Assembly (NCBI RefSeq): GCF_000832305.1
Contig: NZ_CP010536.1
Coordinates: 434,001 to 498,000 of the forward strand
Direction: 5' to 3'
Origin: Cupriavidus basilensis
Lineage (GTDB): Bacteria; Pseudomonadota; Gammaproteobacteria; Burkholderiales; Burkholderiaceae
DNA: 64,000 bases
Shown: in pieces, positions 39,884 to 51,876 of the stretch
Layout of the letters: each line of letters begins with the position of its first letter
Numbering within the stretch: the first letter of the stretch is position 1
The notes under the pieces: generated by a model
What the model was told of the DNA's origin: nothing
The model's input: only the letters and a program-made list of their open reading frames with translations
Databases searched by the model: none
Made by a program: the position numbers and the translations under genes

Positions 39884-40369
39884 CTATAGCTTGTAGCCGA
39901 TCTCCCGCAGCAGGTTTCGCCGCGAGGCAATGTCAGCCTCGGTTTCCAGCCCGAGCGGCGAAGCGCCATCCACCACGCCAAGCACCGCGCGCCCCTGCGC
40001 GGTCTGTGCTACCACCACCTCGGTCGGGTTTGCCGTGGCGCAATAGATGCGGCATACCTCCGGCACCGCGCGCACGGTCGCGAGCACATTGACCGGATAG
40101 AAGCCGTCGCCAAGGAACAGCAGGAAGCAGTGGCCGGCGCCGATTGCCAGCGCGTTCTGGCACGCCAGGTCGATCATCGCCTCGTCGGTGCCGGACCAGC
40201 GCACCAGGCGCTTGCCCGAGGCCTCGCAGAACGCTAGTCCAAAGCGGATGCCCGGCACCGCGCTGGCCAGCGCCTCGTGGATGTCGTCCACGGTCTTGAT
40301 GAAGTGCGATTGCCCGAAAATGAAGTTGGTCGCCTCGGGCTTGGCGATCGGCACTACGGTGAGTTCCAT
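39884..40369 (-). CDS. Adenosine-specific kinase family protein (DUF355)
   Basis: A 161-residue protein of the family named after an archaeal adenosine-specific kinase structure. Typical segments are KPEATNFIFGQSHFIKTVDD, RFGLAFCEASGKRLVRW and GHCFLLFLGDGFYPVNVL. It has no P-loop and its function in bacteria is not established. It is monocistronic and converges with the Na/Pi gene. Confidence 0.85.
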   Translation of the reverse strand: MELTVVPIAKPEATNFIFGQSHFIKTVDDIHEALASAVPGIRFGLAFCEASGKRLVRWSGTDEAMIDLACQNALAIGAGHCFLLFLGDGFYPVNVLATVRAVPEVCRIYCATANPTEVVVAQTAQGRAVLGVVDGASPLGLETEADIASRRNLLREIGYKL

Positions 40370-40480
40370 GGCCGTGCTCCTGCATTGGCCTGTGCCAGCC
40401 CCGGAAAGGGCTTCAAGAGGCGCGGCCTTCCGCAGTCTATGGTAGGCCGGGCAAGGTCGAATGCAAGGCGCCGCGCAGGC

Positions 40481-40831
40481 CTACTTCGAGCAAGGCGGGC
40501 GGCGTCTGCGGCGCGCGCGCTGCAGCATCGCGGCGATGGCCACAAGCACGGCCGCGACGCCCAGCGTCAGCGCCAGATTGCCGGATACAGCGCCGCTCGC
40601 CTTGGCAGGTATCTGGGCAGCGCTGGCGGCGGCGCTGGCCTCCCGGGCCGCTTGCGCGGGCGGGGCGGATGCCGCTGGCGCTGCAGGTTCATCGAGCGCT
40701 CGTGCCGCCGGCGCGGCCAGGTCGATCGGCGTGACGGTGGCCTGCGCCACGGCCGGGCCGGCAACGGCGGCGCAGCCGAGCAGCAGCGCGCATTGCCAGG
40801 CGCAAAGGATGGGGCGGAAGCGCTTGCGCAC
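40481..40831 (-). CDS. Hypothetical small exported, membrane-anchored Ala/Pro-rich protein
   Basis: A 116-residue frame starting at a GTG that lies only six bases beyond the uvrA stop. It has a clear signal-like segment (ILCAWQCALLLGCAAVAGPAVAQA), a Pro/Ala-rich middle and a C-terminal hydrophobic helix ending in RARRRRR, the layout of a sortase- or rhombosortase-like tail. No domain is recognised and no rhombosortase is nearby. No good ribosome-binding site is seen, so expression would rely on coupling to uvrA. Could be spurious. Confidence 0.5.
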   Translation of the reverse strand: MRKRFRPILCAWQCALLLGCAAVAGPAVAQATVTPIDLAAPAARALDEPAAPAASAPPAQAAREASAAASAAQIPAKASGAVSGNLALTLGVAAVLVAIAAMLQRARRRRRPPCSK

Positions 40832-40836
40832 CGTGG

Positions 40837-43701
<2,865 letters not shown>

Positions 43702-44094
43702 ATACCGATTGTCTTCGCCAGGCGGGGCCGCCGGTCGGGTCGACAGGCCGGGTCTCACGGAATTTCAAGAAAAAATGCATGCCAGCAGAGCTGCGACCGG
43801 CTTCAGCCAGTCACAGGCCGGCTTTTGCCGGCCCGTGCCGGGGCTCGCGGTGTCCTGCAGTGTCCGATTTGGAGCCGAAAGCGCAGCGGAGCAAACCTGT
43901 TAATATACCGAACTTCGGTTTCCGGGGGTTGCTTGGGCCATTAGACTGCGCCCTGCAGCAACGGTGGCAGAAGCGCCGCAACTTCCGCTCCGGCCATGGA
44001 TCGAAGTTGTCGCCGCCCCGTCAGCATTGGGGTGATGCGGTGCGTGCGCGGTGCACGACCCGGCAATCCGTCATAGAAATTCCCCACGATCGCA
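43702..44094. promoter_or_regulatory. uvrA-MFS divergent intergenic region
   Basis: About 390 bases between divergent starts. It holds a perfect GGCCGGC-TTTT-GCCGGCC hairpin (43816-43833) and an AT-rich patch TTAATATACCGAAC near 43898. No gene or strong LexA operator is recognisable. Confidence 0.5.
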
Positions 44095-45351
44095 ATGCCG
44101 TCGATCCATAGCTCCTCCCAAGATGCGGCCAAGGCCGACGATTCCAAGGTTCAGCCCGCTGCCGGGCGCGACCGCATGACCGGCATGGAAGTGCGGGCCA
44201 GCATTTCGCTCGCCAGTATTTTTGCGCTGCGCATGCTGGGCCTGTTCCTGATCCTGCCCGTGTTCGCCGAGTACGCGCATGGCCTGCCCGATGGGCACGA
44301 CGCCCAGCGCGTGGGCCTGGCCATGGGCATCTACGGCCTGATGCAAGCTTTCCTGCACATTCCTCTGGGCTGGCTGTCCGACCGCGTCGGCCGCAAGCCG
44401 GTGATGGTGGCGGGCCTGCTGCTGTTTGTCGCCGGCGGGCTGGTGGCGGCCAACTCCGACACGCTGTCCGGCATCATCATCGGCCGCTCGCTGCAAGGCA
44501 TGGGCGCGATCTCCGCTGCCATCACGGCCTGCATCGCCGACCTGACCCGCGAGCAGCATCGCACCAAGGCCATGGCCATGGTGGGCGGCAGCATCGGCCT
44601 GACCTTCGCGCTGTCGCTGGTGATTGCCTCGCCGCTGCTGCACAGCATCGGCATGCCCGGGATCTTCACGCTGATGTCGCTGCTGGGCGTGGTCGCCATC
44701 CTGGTGACCCTGTTCCTGGTGCCCACCCCGCCGCCGCCGCATCCCGTGCGGCTGCCGTTTCGCAGCGTGCTGCTCAACCCCGACCTGATCCGCCTGAACG
44801 TGGGCGTGCTGGCACTGCACGCGTCGCAGGTGGCCATGTTCATGGTGGTGCCGGCCATGCTCAGCGATGCCGGCATGCCGCTGGACCAGCACTGGAAGGT
44901 CTACCTGCCGGTGGTGCTGGTGTCCTTCGTGCTGATGCTCGGGCCGATGATGGCCGCCGAGCGTTATGGCAAGGTACGCCCCGTGCTGCTCGGCGCGGTC
45001 GGCCTGATGACCGCGGTGCAGCTGCTGTTTGCCGCCGTGCACGGCCTGTGGGGCATCGTGGGCGTGCTGCTGTTGTTTTTCGTGGCCTTCAACGTGCTCG
45101 AAGCCATGCAGCCCTCGCTGGTATCGCGCTACGCCGCCGCCGCGCGCGGGGCGGCGCTTGGCATCTACAACACCACGCAGGCGATGGGCCTGTTCCTGGG
45201 GGGCGCCGTGGGCGGCTGGCTGCTCAAGCACGAAGGCCGCAGCGCGGTCTTCATCGGCTGCGCCGTGGTGCTCCTCCTCTGGCTTATAATCGCCTGGAAC
45301 ATGAAGTCGCCGCCGGCCCGGAAAAGCAGTGCCCAGGCCGTCGCTGCCTGA
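44095..45351 (+). CDS. Major facilitator superfamily transporter
   Basis: A 418-residue, 12-segment MFS protein. The loop 2-3 motif is GWLSDRVGRKP, and YGLMQAFLHIPLG is typical of drug:H+ or YajR-like efflux members. About 30 polar residues precede the first membrane segment. Its place between uvrA and ssb is conserved in Burkholderiales. Substrate unknown. Confidence 0.9.
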   Translation: MPSIHSSSQDAAKADDSKVQPAAGRDRMTGMEVRASISLASIFALRMLGLFLILPVFAEYAHGLPDGHDAQRVGLAMGIYGLMQAFLHIPLGWLSDRVGRKPVMVAGLLLFVAGGLVAANSDTLSGIIIGRSLQGMGAISAAITACIADLTREQHRTKAMAMVGGSIGLTFALSLVIASPLLHSIGMPGIFTLMSLLGVVAILVTLFLVPTPPPPHPVRLPFRSVLLNPDLIRLNVGVLALHASQVAMFMVVPAMLSDAGMPLDQHWKVYLPVVLVSFVLMLGPMMAAERYGKVRPVLLGAVGLMTAVQLLFAAVHGLWGIVGVLLLFFVAFNVLEAMQPSLVSRYAAAARGAALGIYNTTQAMGLFLGGAVGGWLLKHEGRSAVFIGCAVVLLLWLIIAWNMKSPPARKSSAQAVAA

Positions 45352-45548
45352 AGTTGGCAGCCCGCGGTCATCGGTCCGTAAGGGCTGCTCGCATCACTTC
45401 GTATAGCTTTTTGCCGTAATTAGGCACTAGCATGACCGCGCGCCCGACTTCTTGGCCGGGGGCGCGTTATTCGTTTACGCATCAGTCAACAGTCAAGGCA
45501 TCGCCACGCCGCTTGCAGCAGAGGGCGTGGCCCTGGGAGAACATTCAC

Positions 45549-46103
45549 ATGGCATCGATCAACAAAGTCATCCTCGTCGGCAACCTGGGCGCGGATCCGG
45601 AAACCCGCTACCTGCCCAGCGGCGACGCCGTGAGCAACATCCGCCTGGCGACCACCGATCGTTACAAGGACAAGACCAGCGGCGAGATGAAGGAAGCCAC
45701 CGAGTGGCACCGCATCGCCTTCTTTGGCAAGCTGGCCGAGATCGCCGGCCAGTACCTGCGCAAGGGCTCGCAGGTCTATATCGAAGGGCGCATCCGCACC
45801 CGCAAGTGGACCGACCAGTCCGGCGCGGAAAAGTACAGCACCGAGATCGTGGCTGAGCAAATGCAGATGCTGGGCTCGCGCCAGGGCATGGGCGGCGGCG
45901 GTGGCGGTGGCGACGACATGGGCGGTGGCGGCGGTGGCTACGGTGGTGGCCGCGAATCGTCGGGCGGCGGTGGTTACGGCGGCGGTGCGCGCAGTGGTGG
46001 CGGCCAGGCTGCCGGTGGCCAGCAGGGTGCCGGTGGCGCGCGTCGCCAGCAGCAGGCTCCGTCGAATGGCTTTGAAGACATGGACGACGATATTCCGTTC
46101 TAA
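45549..46103 (+). CDS. ssb: Single-stranded DNA-binding protein
   Basis: A 184-residue SSB with an N-terminal OB fold ([17 protein letters not shown]...), a Gly-rich linker (about 112-160) and the conserved acidic tip DMDDDIPF that docks SSB-interacting proteins. GGGAGAAC lies before the ATG at 45549; the longer frame from 45432 is not coding. Confidence 0.97.
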   Translation: MASINKVILVGNLGADPETRYLPSGDAVSNIRLATTDRYKDKTSGEMKEATEWHRIAFFGKLAEIAGQYLRKGSQVYIEGRIRTRKWTDQSGAEKYSTEIVAEQMQMLGSRQGMGGGGGGGDDMGGGGGGYGGGRESSGGGGYGGGARSGGGQAAGGQQGAGGARRQQQAPSNGFEDMDDDIPF

Positions 46104-46162
46104 CCGTTCTGGAGCATCCTAGCCATCCCAGGCCGACACAATCGGTACGGCCTGCACCGGCA

Positions 46163-46201
46163 CAAAAAAACCCGGGAATCAATGATTTCCGGGTTTTTTT
46201 T
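46163..46201. terminator. Terminator downstream of ssb
   Basis: CCCGGGAATC-A-ATGATTTCCGGG-type stem flanked by seven A and eight T; it stops ssb and faces the convergent Bug gene. It also marks the border between core genes and the accessory catabolic region. Confidence 0.9.
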
Positions 46202-46231
46202 GTTCGTTGGCCCCTCGAAGGCCCCCGCGCT

Positions 46232-47215
46232 TCACTCCGCGGTCGCCCCCGAGTCCTTGGCCACCTTGGTCCACTTGGTGGTCTCCAAACGAATAAACCC
46301 GGCCAACCTTGCCGGCGCCATATCGCCTGCCGTTACGCCTTGCTCCTCGAAGCGTTTCTGCACCTCGGGCAGTTTCAAGACTCTTGCCAGCTCGGTGATC
46401 ACCCGCTGCTCGATCGCAGGCGGCGTGCCACGCGGCGCCATCAGCGCGTACCACGTTGTTACCTCGAATCCTTTGACGCCGCTCTCGTCGAGCGTCGGGA
46501 CGCCGGGGTAGGCGAATGACCGTTTTGCAGTGGTGACAGCGAGCGCCTTCACCTTGCCGCTGCGCACGTGGGGCGCGGCGGAGGGGCTGGTTTCGATGGC
46601 CATCTGGATCTGCCCGGCGATCAGGTCCGTCATCATCGGGGCGCCGCCCTTGTAGGGCACGTGGGCGATGTCGGTGCCCGTCATCGAGCGGAACAGCTCG
46701 CCGGAGAGGTGCTCGGTGCTGCCGATGCCGGCGGAGCCGTAGTTGACCTTGCCCGGATGCGCCTTGATGTAGGCGATCAGTTCCGGCACGGACCTGGCCG
46801 GGATAGACTGGTTGACCAGCAACACGTTGGGCGTCAGCGCGACCATGCCGATCGGGTCGAGGTCCTTGGTGAAGTCGTAGGGGAGCGTCTTGTAGATGCC
46901 GGGCGCCATCGTGTGTGCGATGGTGGCGAGCAGGAAGGTGTAGCCATCGGCCTGCGCCCTTGCCACGTTGGCGGCGCCGAGCGTGCCGCCAGCGCCGGGC
47001 CGGTTGTCGACCACCACCGGTTGGCGCAACGCTTCACCGAGCTTCTGGCCGATGGTGCGGCCGATGATGTCGGTGGTGCCGCCGGCGGCAAACGGGACGA
47101 CCAGCGAGATCGGCTTGGCGGGCCAGTTGTCCGCCGCGAACGCGACGATACCTGCCGACATGAGGGCGGTGCCGAAGATGCTGGCGATCACGGCGCAGCG
47201 TGCGGTGGACTTCAT
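46232..47215 (-). CDS. Bug-type tripartite tricarboxylate transporter receptor
   Basis: Periplasmic solute receptor (TctC/Bug family), 327 residues. Signal peptide to about FAADNWP; the family start KPISLVVPFAAGGTTDIIGRTIG follows, and the HVPYKGGAPMMTDLIAGQIQ segment lies in the middle. Such receptors bind carboxylates, often dicarboxylates or aromatic acids. No TctA/TctB membrane genes are in the window. It lies 102 bases downstream of a LysR gene on the same strand. Confidence 0.92.
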   Translation of the reverse strand: MKSTARCAVIASIFGTALMSAGIVAFAADNWPAKPISLVVPFAAGGTTDIIGRTIGQKLGEALRQPVVVDNRPGAGGTLGAANVARAQADGYTFLLATIAHTMAPGIYKTLPYDFTKDLDPIGMVALTPNVLLVNQSIPARSVPELIAYIKAHPGKVNYGSAGIGSTEHLSGELFRSMTGTDIAHVPYKGGAPMMTDLIAGQIQMAIETSPSAAPHVRSGKVKALAVTTAKRSFAYPGVPTLDESGVKGFEVTTWYALMAPRGTPPAIEQRVITELARVLKLPEVQKRFEEQGVTAGDMAPARLAGFIRLETTKWTKVAKDSGATAE

Positions 47216-47317
47216 CTTGTCTCCTGCGGGAACGTTCTGGTAATTGGAATTGGCGGGGCTGGCAAGACTGTACGTAGCGCCACAGGCCGGCGCCAGTCAC
47301 GTTCCGGGATGGGGTCT

Positions 47318-48256
47318 TCAGGCTTTGTGAAGAGTGGCACCGGGCCAGCGCCCGTCCTCGACCAGTGCGCGGGTCACGCTGGCCAGCACGGTGCGGGCCG
47401 CCAGCCCGGCCGGGGAGAGTTCCTCGTCGCAGAGGCTGACCAGCAGGTTGGGCCGATGGACCGTGCCGGTGCTGCTGCTGTCGGCGATTTCCATCATGCG
47501 CAGCGGCTCGCCGATCAGCCGGGCCACCGCCGCGCCTGGTTGGATGGTGGCGCCGAGGCCGGCGCGCACCGCATCCATCAGCATCGCCAGCCCGTCGATC
47601 TCGGCAATGACGTTGAGCGGATGCCGGCTGCGCGCAAACGCGGCATTGAGCAAGGCGCGCAAGCCGTGTGGGCTGCTTGGCAGGATCAGCGGCAGGTTGC
47701 CAAGTTGCTCGAGCTGCACGGGGGCAGCCACTGGCAATCCGGGGAGCCCCTCCTTGGCGATGACGAACAGCCGCTCGTCGAGCAGCGGCACCACGCTCCA
47801 GCGCTGGGTACCTTCGACCTGGAACAGTATGGCGAGGTCGAGTTGCCGCGCGCCGATCATCGACGCCAGGTTGCCGGACAGGTTCTCGATCAGATGCAGC
47901 CGGATATCGGGGTAGCGCTCGCGCATGGCCAGCATGAAGGGCAAGCCGAGCACGGCGATCGTACTCGGCGCCATGCCCACGCTGACATGGCCGGACAGGC
48001 GTGCCAACTGCGCGGCGCGCACGGCGTCGTCGGCGTGGCGGATCGCCAGTTGCGCCTGCCGCCAGAAGGCCAGGCCGGCGTCGGTGGGCACGACCCCGCT
48101 CGAGGTCCTTTGCAGCAGACGGGTCGACAGCTCGTTCTCGAGCCGGCTGATCTGCTGGCTCAATGCCGAGGTCACCACGCCCAGCTTCTGGGCTGCCTGC
48201 CCCATGCTGCCCAGTTCCACCACTTGCACGAAGTAGCGCAGCTGCCGAAGTTCCAT
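47318..48256 (-). CDS. LysR-family transcriptional regulator
   Basis: 312 residues: N-terminal winged helix (MELRQLRYFVQVVELGSMGQAAQKLGVVTSALSQQI) and a periplasmic-binding-like effector domain. It is of the Nac/Cbl-like subtype with ALSQQISRLE recognition helix. It diverges from the TauE/SafE gene with 180 bases between, so it probably controls that exporter and perhaps the Bug gene downstream of itself. Effector unknown. Confidence 0.92.
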   Translation of the reverse strand: MELRQLRYFVQVVELGSMGQAAQKLGVVTSALSQQISRLENELSTRLLQRTSSGVVPTDAGLAFWRQAQLAIRHADDAVRAAQLARLSGHVSVGMAPSTIAVLGLPFMLAMRERYPDIRLHLIENLSGNLASMIGARQLDLAILFQVEGTQRWSVVPLLDERLFVIAKEGLPGLPVAAPVQLEQLGNLPLILPSSPHGLRALLNAAFARSRHPLNVIAEIDGLAMLMDAVRAGLGATIQPGAAVARLIGEPLRMMEIADSSSTGTVHRPNLLVSLCDEELSPAGLAARTVLASVTRALVEDGRWPGATLHKA

Positions 48257-48349
48257 GTTTATTTCCCGCTTTCGATGCCCGTAAGACCGCCGTATTGTGC
48301 CTCCGCGCGCGGCAGGGCCGATAGCCATCTCGTGCCTGTTGCCGTTTTC

Positions 48350-48377
48350 GTCAAATCATATAGATGAGCTAGTTGAC
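48350..48377. promoter_or_regulatory. Candidate LysR operator upstream of the TauE/SafE gene
   Basis: GTCAA and TTGAC arms enclose an inner TCAT-ATAG-ATGA inverted repeat, in the gap between the LysR gene and the exporter gene. The symmetry is imperfect in spacing, and assignment is by position only. Confidence 0.3.
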
Positions 48378-48438
48378 TCGGCAAGGAGTTGCCTCCTATG
48401 ATGGAACTGCCCCCCGCATTGCTCCTTGCCCGCCTATT

Positions 48439-49209
48439 TTGCTGATCGAACTCCTGCTGTCGCAGACCCAGCTGACGCCCCTCCAACTCGCCTGCCTGGT
48501 GCCGATCGTGCTGTGGGCCTATACGATCTTCGGGCTCACCGGCTTCGGCTCTTCCATCATGGCGATGCCGCTGCTCACGCAGATCGTTCCGCTGCGCACC
48601 GCGGTGCCGATGATCCTGTTCTTCGATCTTGTCGCGGGAACCCTGCTGGGCATGCGCAGCCGTAGCCACGTGCATGTGGGCGAGTTGCGCAGGCTGATGC
48701 CGAGCGTGCTGGTGGGCATGATCTCGGGCCTGGCGCTGCTGATGTTCGCGCCCGAGCGTCCGCTGCTGCTGTTGCTCGGTTTGTTCGTGCTGCTGTATCC
48801 CGCGTGGAACCTGCTGTTCAAGCGCGGCTTCAGCGAGTTGGATCCGCGGCTGTCGGTGCCATTCGGCGTAGTAGGGGGCATGTTGACCGCGATGTTCGGT
48901 ACCGGCGGTCCGCTGTACACAATCTACCTGGCTGGACGGTTGCGGGACGCCGCGCAGTTGCGGGCCACTACCAGCACGCTGATCGTGCTGACTGCGTTCG
49001 GCAGGCTGATCCTTTTCGCGGTAGCGGGACTCTATGCCAATACCGCGATCTTCGCGCTGGCGGCGATGCTGATGCCGTGCGCCATCGCCGGCTACTTCAT
49101 GGGCGGCTGGCTGCACCGGCGTATCGCGCCGGACAAGGTTATCCGCGTCGTATGGGCCATCCTGATCTCCGCAGGCTTCGGCCTGATTTATCGCAGCGCG
49201 CTGGGATAA
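48439..49209 (+). CDS. TauE/SafE-family sulfite/organosulfur exporter
   Basis: Membrane protein of about 256 residues with seven or eight hydrophobic segments and the two-repeat TauE/SafE (DUF81) pattern (GLTGFGSSIMAMPLL in the first repeat, GVVGGMLTAMFGTGGPLYTIYL in the second). Family members are proposed sulfite or sulfoacetate exporters. The start is unclear: no in-frame ATG precedes the first membrane helix, leaving TTG codons at 48439 or 48373. A well-placed AGGAG instead serves an out-of-frame 15-codon ORF (48398-48445) whose stop overlaps the TTG at 48439. Its location near sulfolactate genes fits sulfite removal. Confidence 0.85.
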   Translation: MLIELLLSQTQLTPLQLACLVPIVLWAYTIFGLTGFGSSIMAMPLLTQIVPLRTAVPMILFFDLVAGTLLGMRSRSHVHVGELRRLMPSVLVGMISGLALLMFAPERPLLLLLGLFVLLYPAWNLLFKRGFSELDPRLSVPFGVVGGMLTAMFGTGGPLYTIYLAGRLRDAAQLRATTSTLIVLTAFGRLILFAVAGLYANTAIFALAAMLMPCAIAGYFMGGWLHRRIAPDKVIRVVWAILISAGFGLIYRSALG

Positions 49210-49229
49210 GGCCCGGCGCGCCGCGCTTT

Positions 49230-50855
49230 TCACTTGCGTGCCACGACCGGTGCGGGCACCCCTTCCATTCGCACATTGACGCAGGCCGGCCGGCCCGATG
49301 CAATGGCGCGCTGCACGGCCGGCAACAACTGCTCCGGCGCCTGCACGAATTCACCGTATCCGCCAAATGCCGCGCAGACCTGGTCGTATCGCGTGGGCAG
49401 CAGTTCGCATCCCACCAGCCTGTCCTTGCCGTAGCTGTTGAGCTGGATCTGGTACTCCGCGTTCCAGCGCGCGTCGTTGCCGACCACGGCGACGAAGGGC
49501 AGGCCGTAGCGGACCGCTGTGTCGAACTCAGCGATATGAAAGCCCGTGGTGCCATCGCCCATCATGGCGATGACCGGCGCGTCCGGCTTGGCCAAGCGCG
49601 CCGCCAGTGCCATTGGCAGGGCGCTGCCGATGGCGCCCGCCGGCCCGTTGATGACGCGGTGCGGTGCTTGCAGGCAGGCTTGCGCCCACTGCCCGAATTC
49701 GCCACCGTCGGAGACCAGCACCGCCTCCGGATGACTTTCCAGGATCGGCTGCAGGGGGCTACAGACCTGGGCCGGGTGCAGCGCGCCCCTCGACGATGCG
49801 GTTTTCCATGCTTCGGGACGATAGCGGATAGCAGCCTTCACATCCTCAAGCCATGCGCAATGCTGCTCCCTGCCGGTCGCGCAGGCGAGCAGCTGCGCGA
49901 TGGCGCTGCCGACATCCGCGCGCCGCGCGAGCAGCACGCGGGCGCCAGCCGCACGGCGGCTGCGCTCAAGCTCGGCATCGTCCGCGTCGATCTGCAGGAA
50001 GTTGCAGTCGGCAGCGAAGGCGGGGGGGCGGCCGAACTTCAGCGTGAAGTCGAGGCGTTTGCCCAGCAGCAATATGCAGTCGGCCTGCGCCAGCATCTGC
50101 CCGAACGCGCCAAGGCTCGGATCGTTATTGCCACGTGGGCTTTCCATGCCGACGACGGGAATGCCGGTGCGCGCTTCCAGCTCCGCGGTGCGGCTGCGCC
50201 CGCTTGCGGTGAGCCAGGCGGGGCCGGCGAGGATCAGCGGGCGCTTTGCCGCTGCCAATGCCGCCAGCACCTCGGACGCGGTCCGCGCATCGAACGCAGG
50301 CGCCTCCTGCGGCGCAGCGATCGAGGCAGGCTCGCCAGCACGGGTCACGGCATTCTCCAATGCGTCGGTGGGCAGACTCAAGTGCACCGGGCCGGGCCGC
50401 CCGGATTGCGCGATGCGCATGGCCAGCGCGATATCGGCAGCAACGGTGTCAGCGCTGGCGCTGGCCCACGACGCCTTGGTGACTGGTGCGGCCATCTCGG
50501 CTTGCCGCATTTCCTGGAAGGCCCCAAAGCCGCGCTGGCTGTTCGGCGCATGGCCCGACAGCAGCACCAGCGGCGCCTCCGACATCTGCGCGGTGTAGAG
50601 CGCGGATACCGCGTTGGCGTGACCGGGCCCGCCGGTGACCATCGCCATGCCGACTTCTCCCGTGATACGCGACCACGCATCGGCCATGTGCACGGTGGCG
50701 GCTTCATGCCGCGTGTGGATCAACGCGATTTCCGCTTCCAGGCAGGCATCGAACACCGGCATGATGTGATTGCCCGACAAGGTGAATATGCGCCTGACGC
50801 CGGCCTTGGCCAGCGTGCCTGCCAGCGCATCGGCGCCGCGATGGGACTTCGCCAT
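49230..50855 (-). CDS. Thiamine-diphosphate-dependent enzyme (acetolactate synthase-like)
   Basis: 541 residues in the three-domain ALS/decarboxylase arrangement. The cofactor-activating glutamate is E51 in TRHEAATVHMADA; the ThDP/Mg motif is GDGTTGFHIAEFD...GNDARWNAE in the C-terminal domain. It is last in the nine-gene operon, eight bases after a Bug gene. It does not look like sulfoacetaldehyde acetyltransferase and is too long for a sulfopyruvate decarboxylase subunit. A 2-oxoacid decarboxylase or carboligase role is plausible; the substrate is unknown. ATG 50855 has GGAA upstream. Confidence 0.88.
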   Translation of the reverse strand: MAKSHRGADALAGTLAKAGVRRIFTLSGNHIMPVFDACLEAEIALIHTRHEAATVHMADAWSRITGEVGMAMVTGGPGHANAVSALYTAQMSEAPLVLLSGHAPNSQRGFGAFQEMRQAEMAAPVTKASWASASADTVAADIALAMRIAQSGRPGPVHLSLPTDALENAVTRAGEPASIAAPQEAPAFDARTASEVLAALAAAKRPLILAGPAWLTASGRSRTAELEARTGIPVVGMESPRGNNDPSLGAFGQMLAQADCILLLGKRLDFTLKFGRPPAFAADCNFLQIDADDAELERSRRAAGARVLLARRADVGSAIAQLLACATGREQHCAWLEDVKAAIRYRPEAWKTASSRGALHPAQVCSPLQPILESHPEAVLVSDGGEFGQWAQACLQAPHRVINGPAGAIGSALPMALAARLAKPDAPVIAMMGDGTTGFHIAEFDTAVRYGLPFVAVVGNDARWNAEYQIQLNSYGKDRLVGCELLPTRYDQVCAAFGGYGEFVQAPEQLLPAVQRAIASGRPACVNVRMEGVPAPVVARK

Positions 50856-50863
50856 TGGAGTTC

Positions 50864-51850
50864 CTATTTGAGCTGGATGTTGAGGGACTTGCCCAGTTGC
50901 TCGTACATTGCCACCTGGGCTTCGACAAACTTGTGCGTCTCGGATGGCGACATGACCATGGGGATCGAGGCAATGGTCAGGACCCCGGTCTTCCACTGCG
51001 GATCGCTCGCGACCTTCGGCAGCACCGTCGCCCATTTTTCCACCAGGCTCGGGTCCATGCCAGGCGGGCCATACAGCGCGCTCCAGCCGTTGAGCGCTTC
51101 TAGCCTGGGATGGCCGGTCTCGCTTGCGGTCGGCACGTCGGGCAGGTCCGGCAGGCGCTGCGGCGAGGTGGTCACCAGCGCGCGCAGTTTCCCGCCCTTG
51201 ATATTCCCGATCAATGCGGTCAGGTTGTTGCAGGTGAAATCGACCTCGCTGGAGAGTACCGCTGCGGTAGCTTCCCCGCCACCCTTGTAGGCGACCTGTA
51301 CCACGGCCTGTTTGTCGAGCCGCGCCGATTGCAGCAAGGCCTGGGTGGTCAGGTTCAGCACCGTGCCAGGGCCGGAGGTGCTGTAGTTCAGCTTGCCGGG
51401 CTGCCTGCGGATGGCGGCGAGCAGGTCGTCCAGCGTCTTGTAGGCGGCTGCCGTCCTGACCACGCAGACCACCGGGTTCAACTCCAGCAGACCGAGTAGC
51501 GTGAAGTCATTCCACTTGTAGCCCAGGTCGGGCTGCAGCGCCGGCAGGATCGCCTGCGCGCCGACGCGCCCGAGCAGCAGCGTCTGCCCGTTTGGCTTGG
51601 CGTCGCGCACAAGCTGCGAGCCGATGGCGCCCCCGGCTCCGGCCTTGTTGACGACGACCAGGATTTCGCCGGTGATGTTCCTTACCCCGGCGGATAGGTT
51701 GCGCGCCGACAGGTCCGCATCCCCGCCGGGGCTGTAAGGCACCACAACGGTAATCGGCCGCGCGGGGGGGCTATCGGCCGATGCAAGGCCGCCAACGCAG
51801 AGCAGCATCGCGGCGAATGCCGCTGCGCGCAATGTCTTCTTCTTGTTCAT
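50864..51850 (-). CDS. Bug-type TTT receptor
   Basis: 328-residue periplasmic receptor; signal peptide ends around ASA, then ARPITVVVPYSPGGDADLSARNL. It differs from the usual PFAAGG loop (PYSPGG). It lies 26 bases downstream of the flavoprotein gene in the SDH/fumarase-like operon, suggesting that it captures that pathway's substrate. Confidence 0.9.
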   Translation of the reverse strand: MNKKKTLRAAAFAAMLLCVGGLASADSPPARPITVVVPYSPGGDADLSARNLSAGVRNITGEILVVVNKAGAGGAIGSQLVRDAKPNGQTLLLGRVGAQAILPALQPDLGYKWNDFTLLGLLELNPVVCVVRTAAAYKTLDDLLAAIRRQPGKLNYSTSGPGTVLNLTTQALLQSARLDKQAVVQVAYKGGGEATAAVLSSEVDFTCNNLTALIGNIKGGKLRALVTTSPQRLPDLPDVPTASETGHPRLEALNGWSALYGPPGMDPSLVEKWATVLPKVASDPQWKTGVLTIASIPMVMSPSETHKFVEAQVAMYEQLGKSLNIQLK

Positions 51851-51876
51851 TGGGTCTCCTTCACCTACGCGCTACA

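Noticed and set aside
43816..43833. Perfect GGCCGGC-TTTT-GCCGGCC hairpin as a terminator
   Set aside because: No T run follows on either strand and it lies in a divergent promoter region.
43896..43914. Possible LexA box upstream of uvrA (CTGT-TAATATAC-CGAA)
   Set aside because: Only the left half matches CTGT-N8-ACAG; the right half is absent.
45880..46060. GGTGGCGG-rich tandem repeats
   Set aside because: They encode the glycine-rich linker of SSB and are in frame; not a separate repeat element.
49230..50855. Sulfoacetaldehyde acetyltransferase (Xsc)
   Set aside because: The sequence lacks the Xsc-like N-terminal pattern and no pta gene follows; left as an unspecified thiamine-diphosphate enzyme.
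48804..51290. 828-codon plus-strand frame over the thiamine-diphosphate enzyme gene
   Set aside because: Out of frame within tauE/safE and antisense to two well-supported genes.
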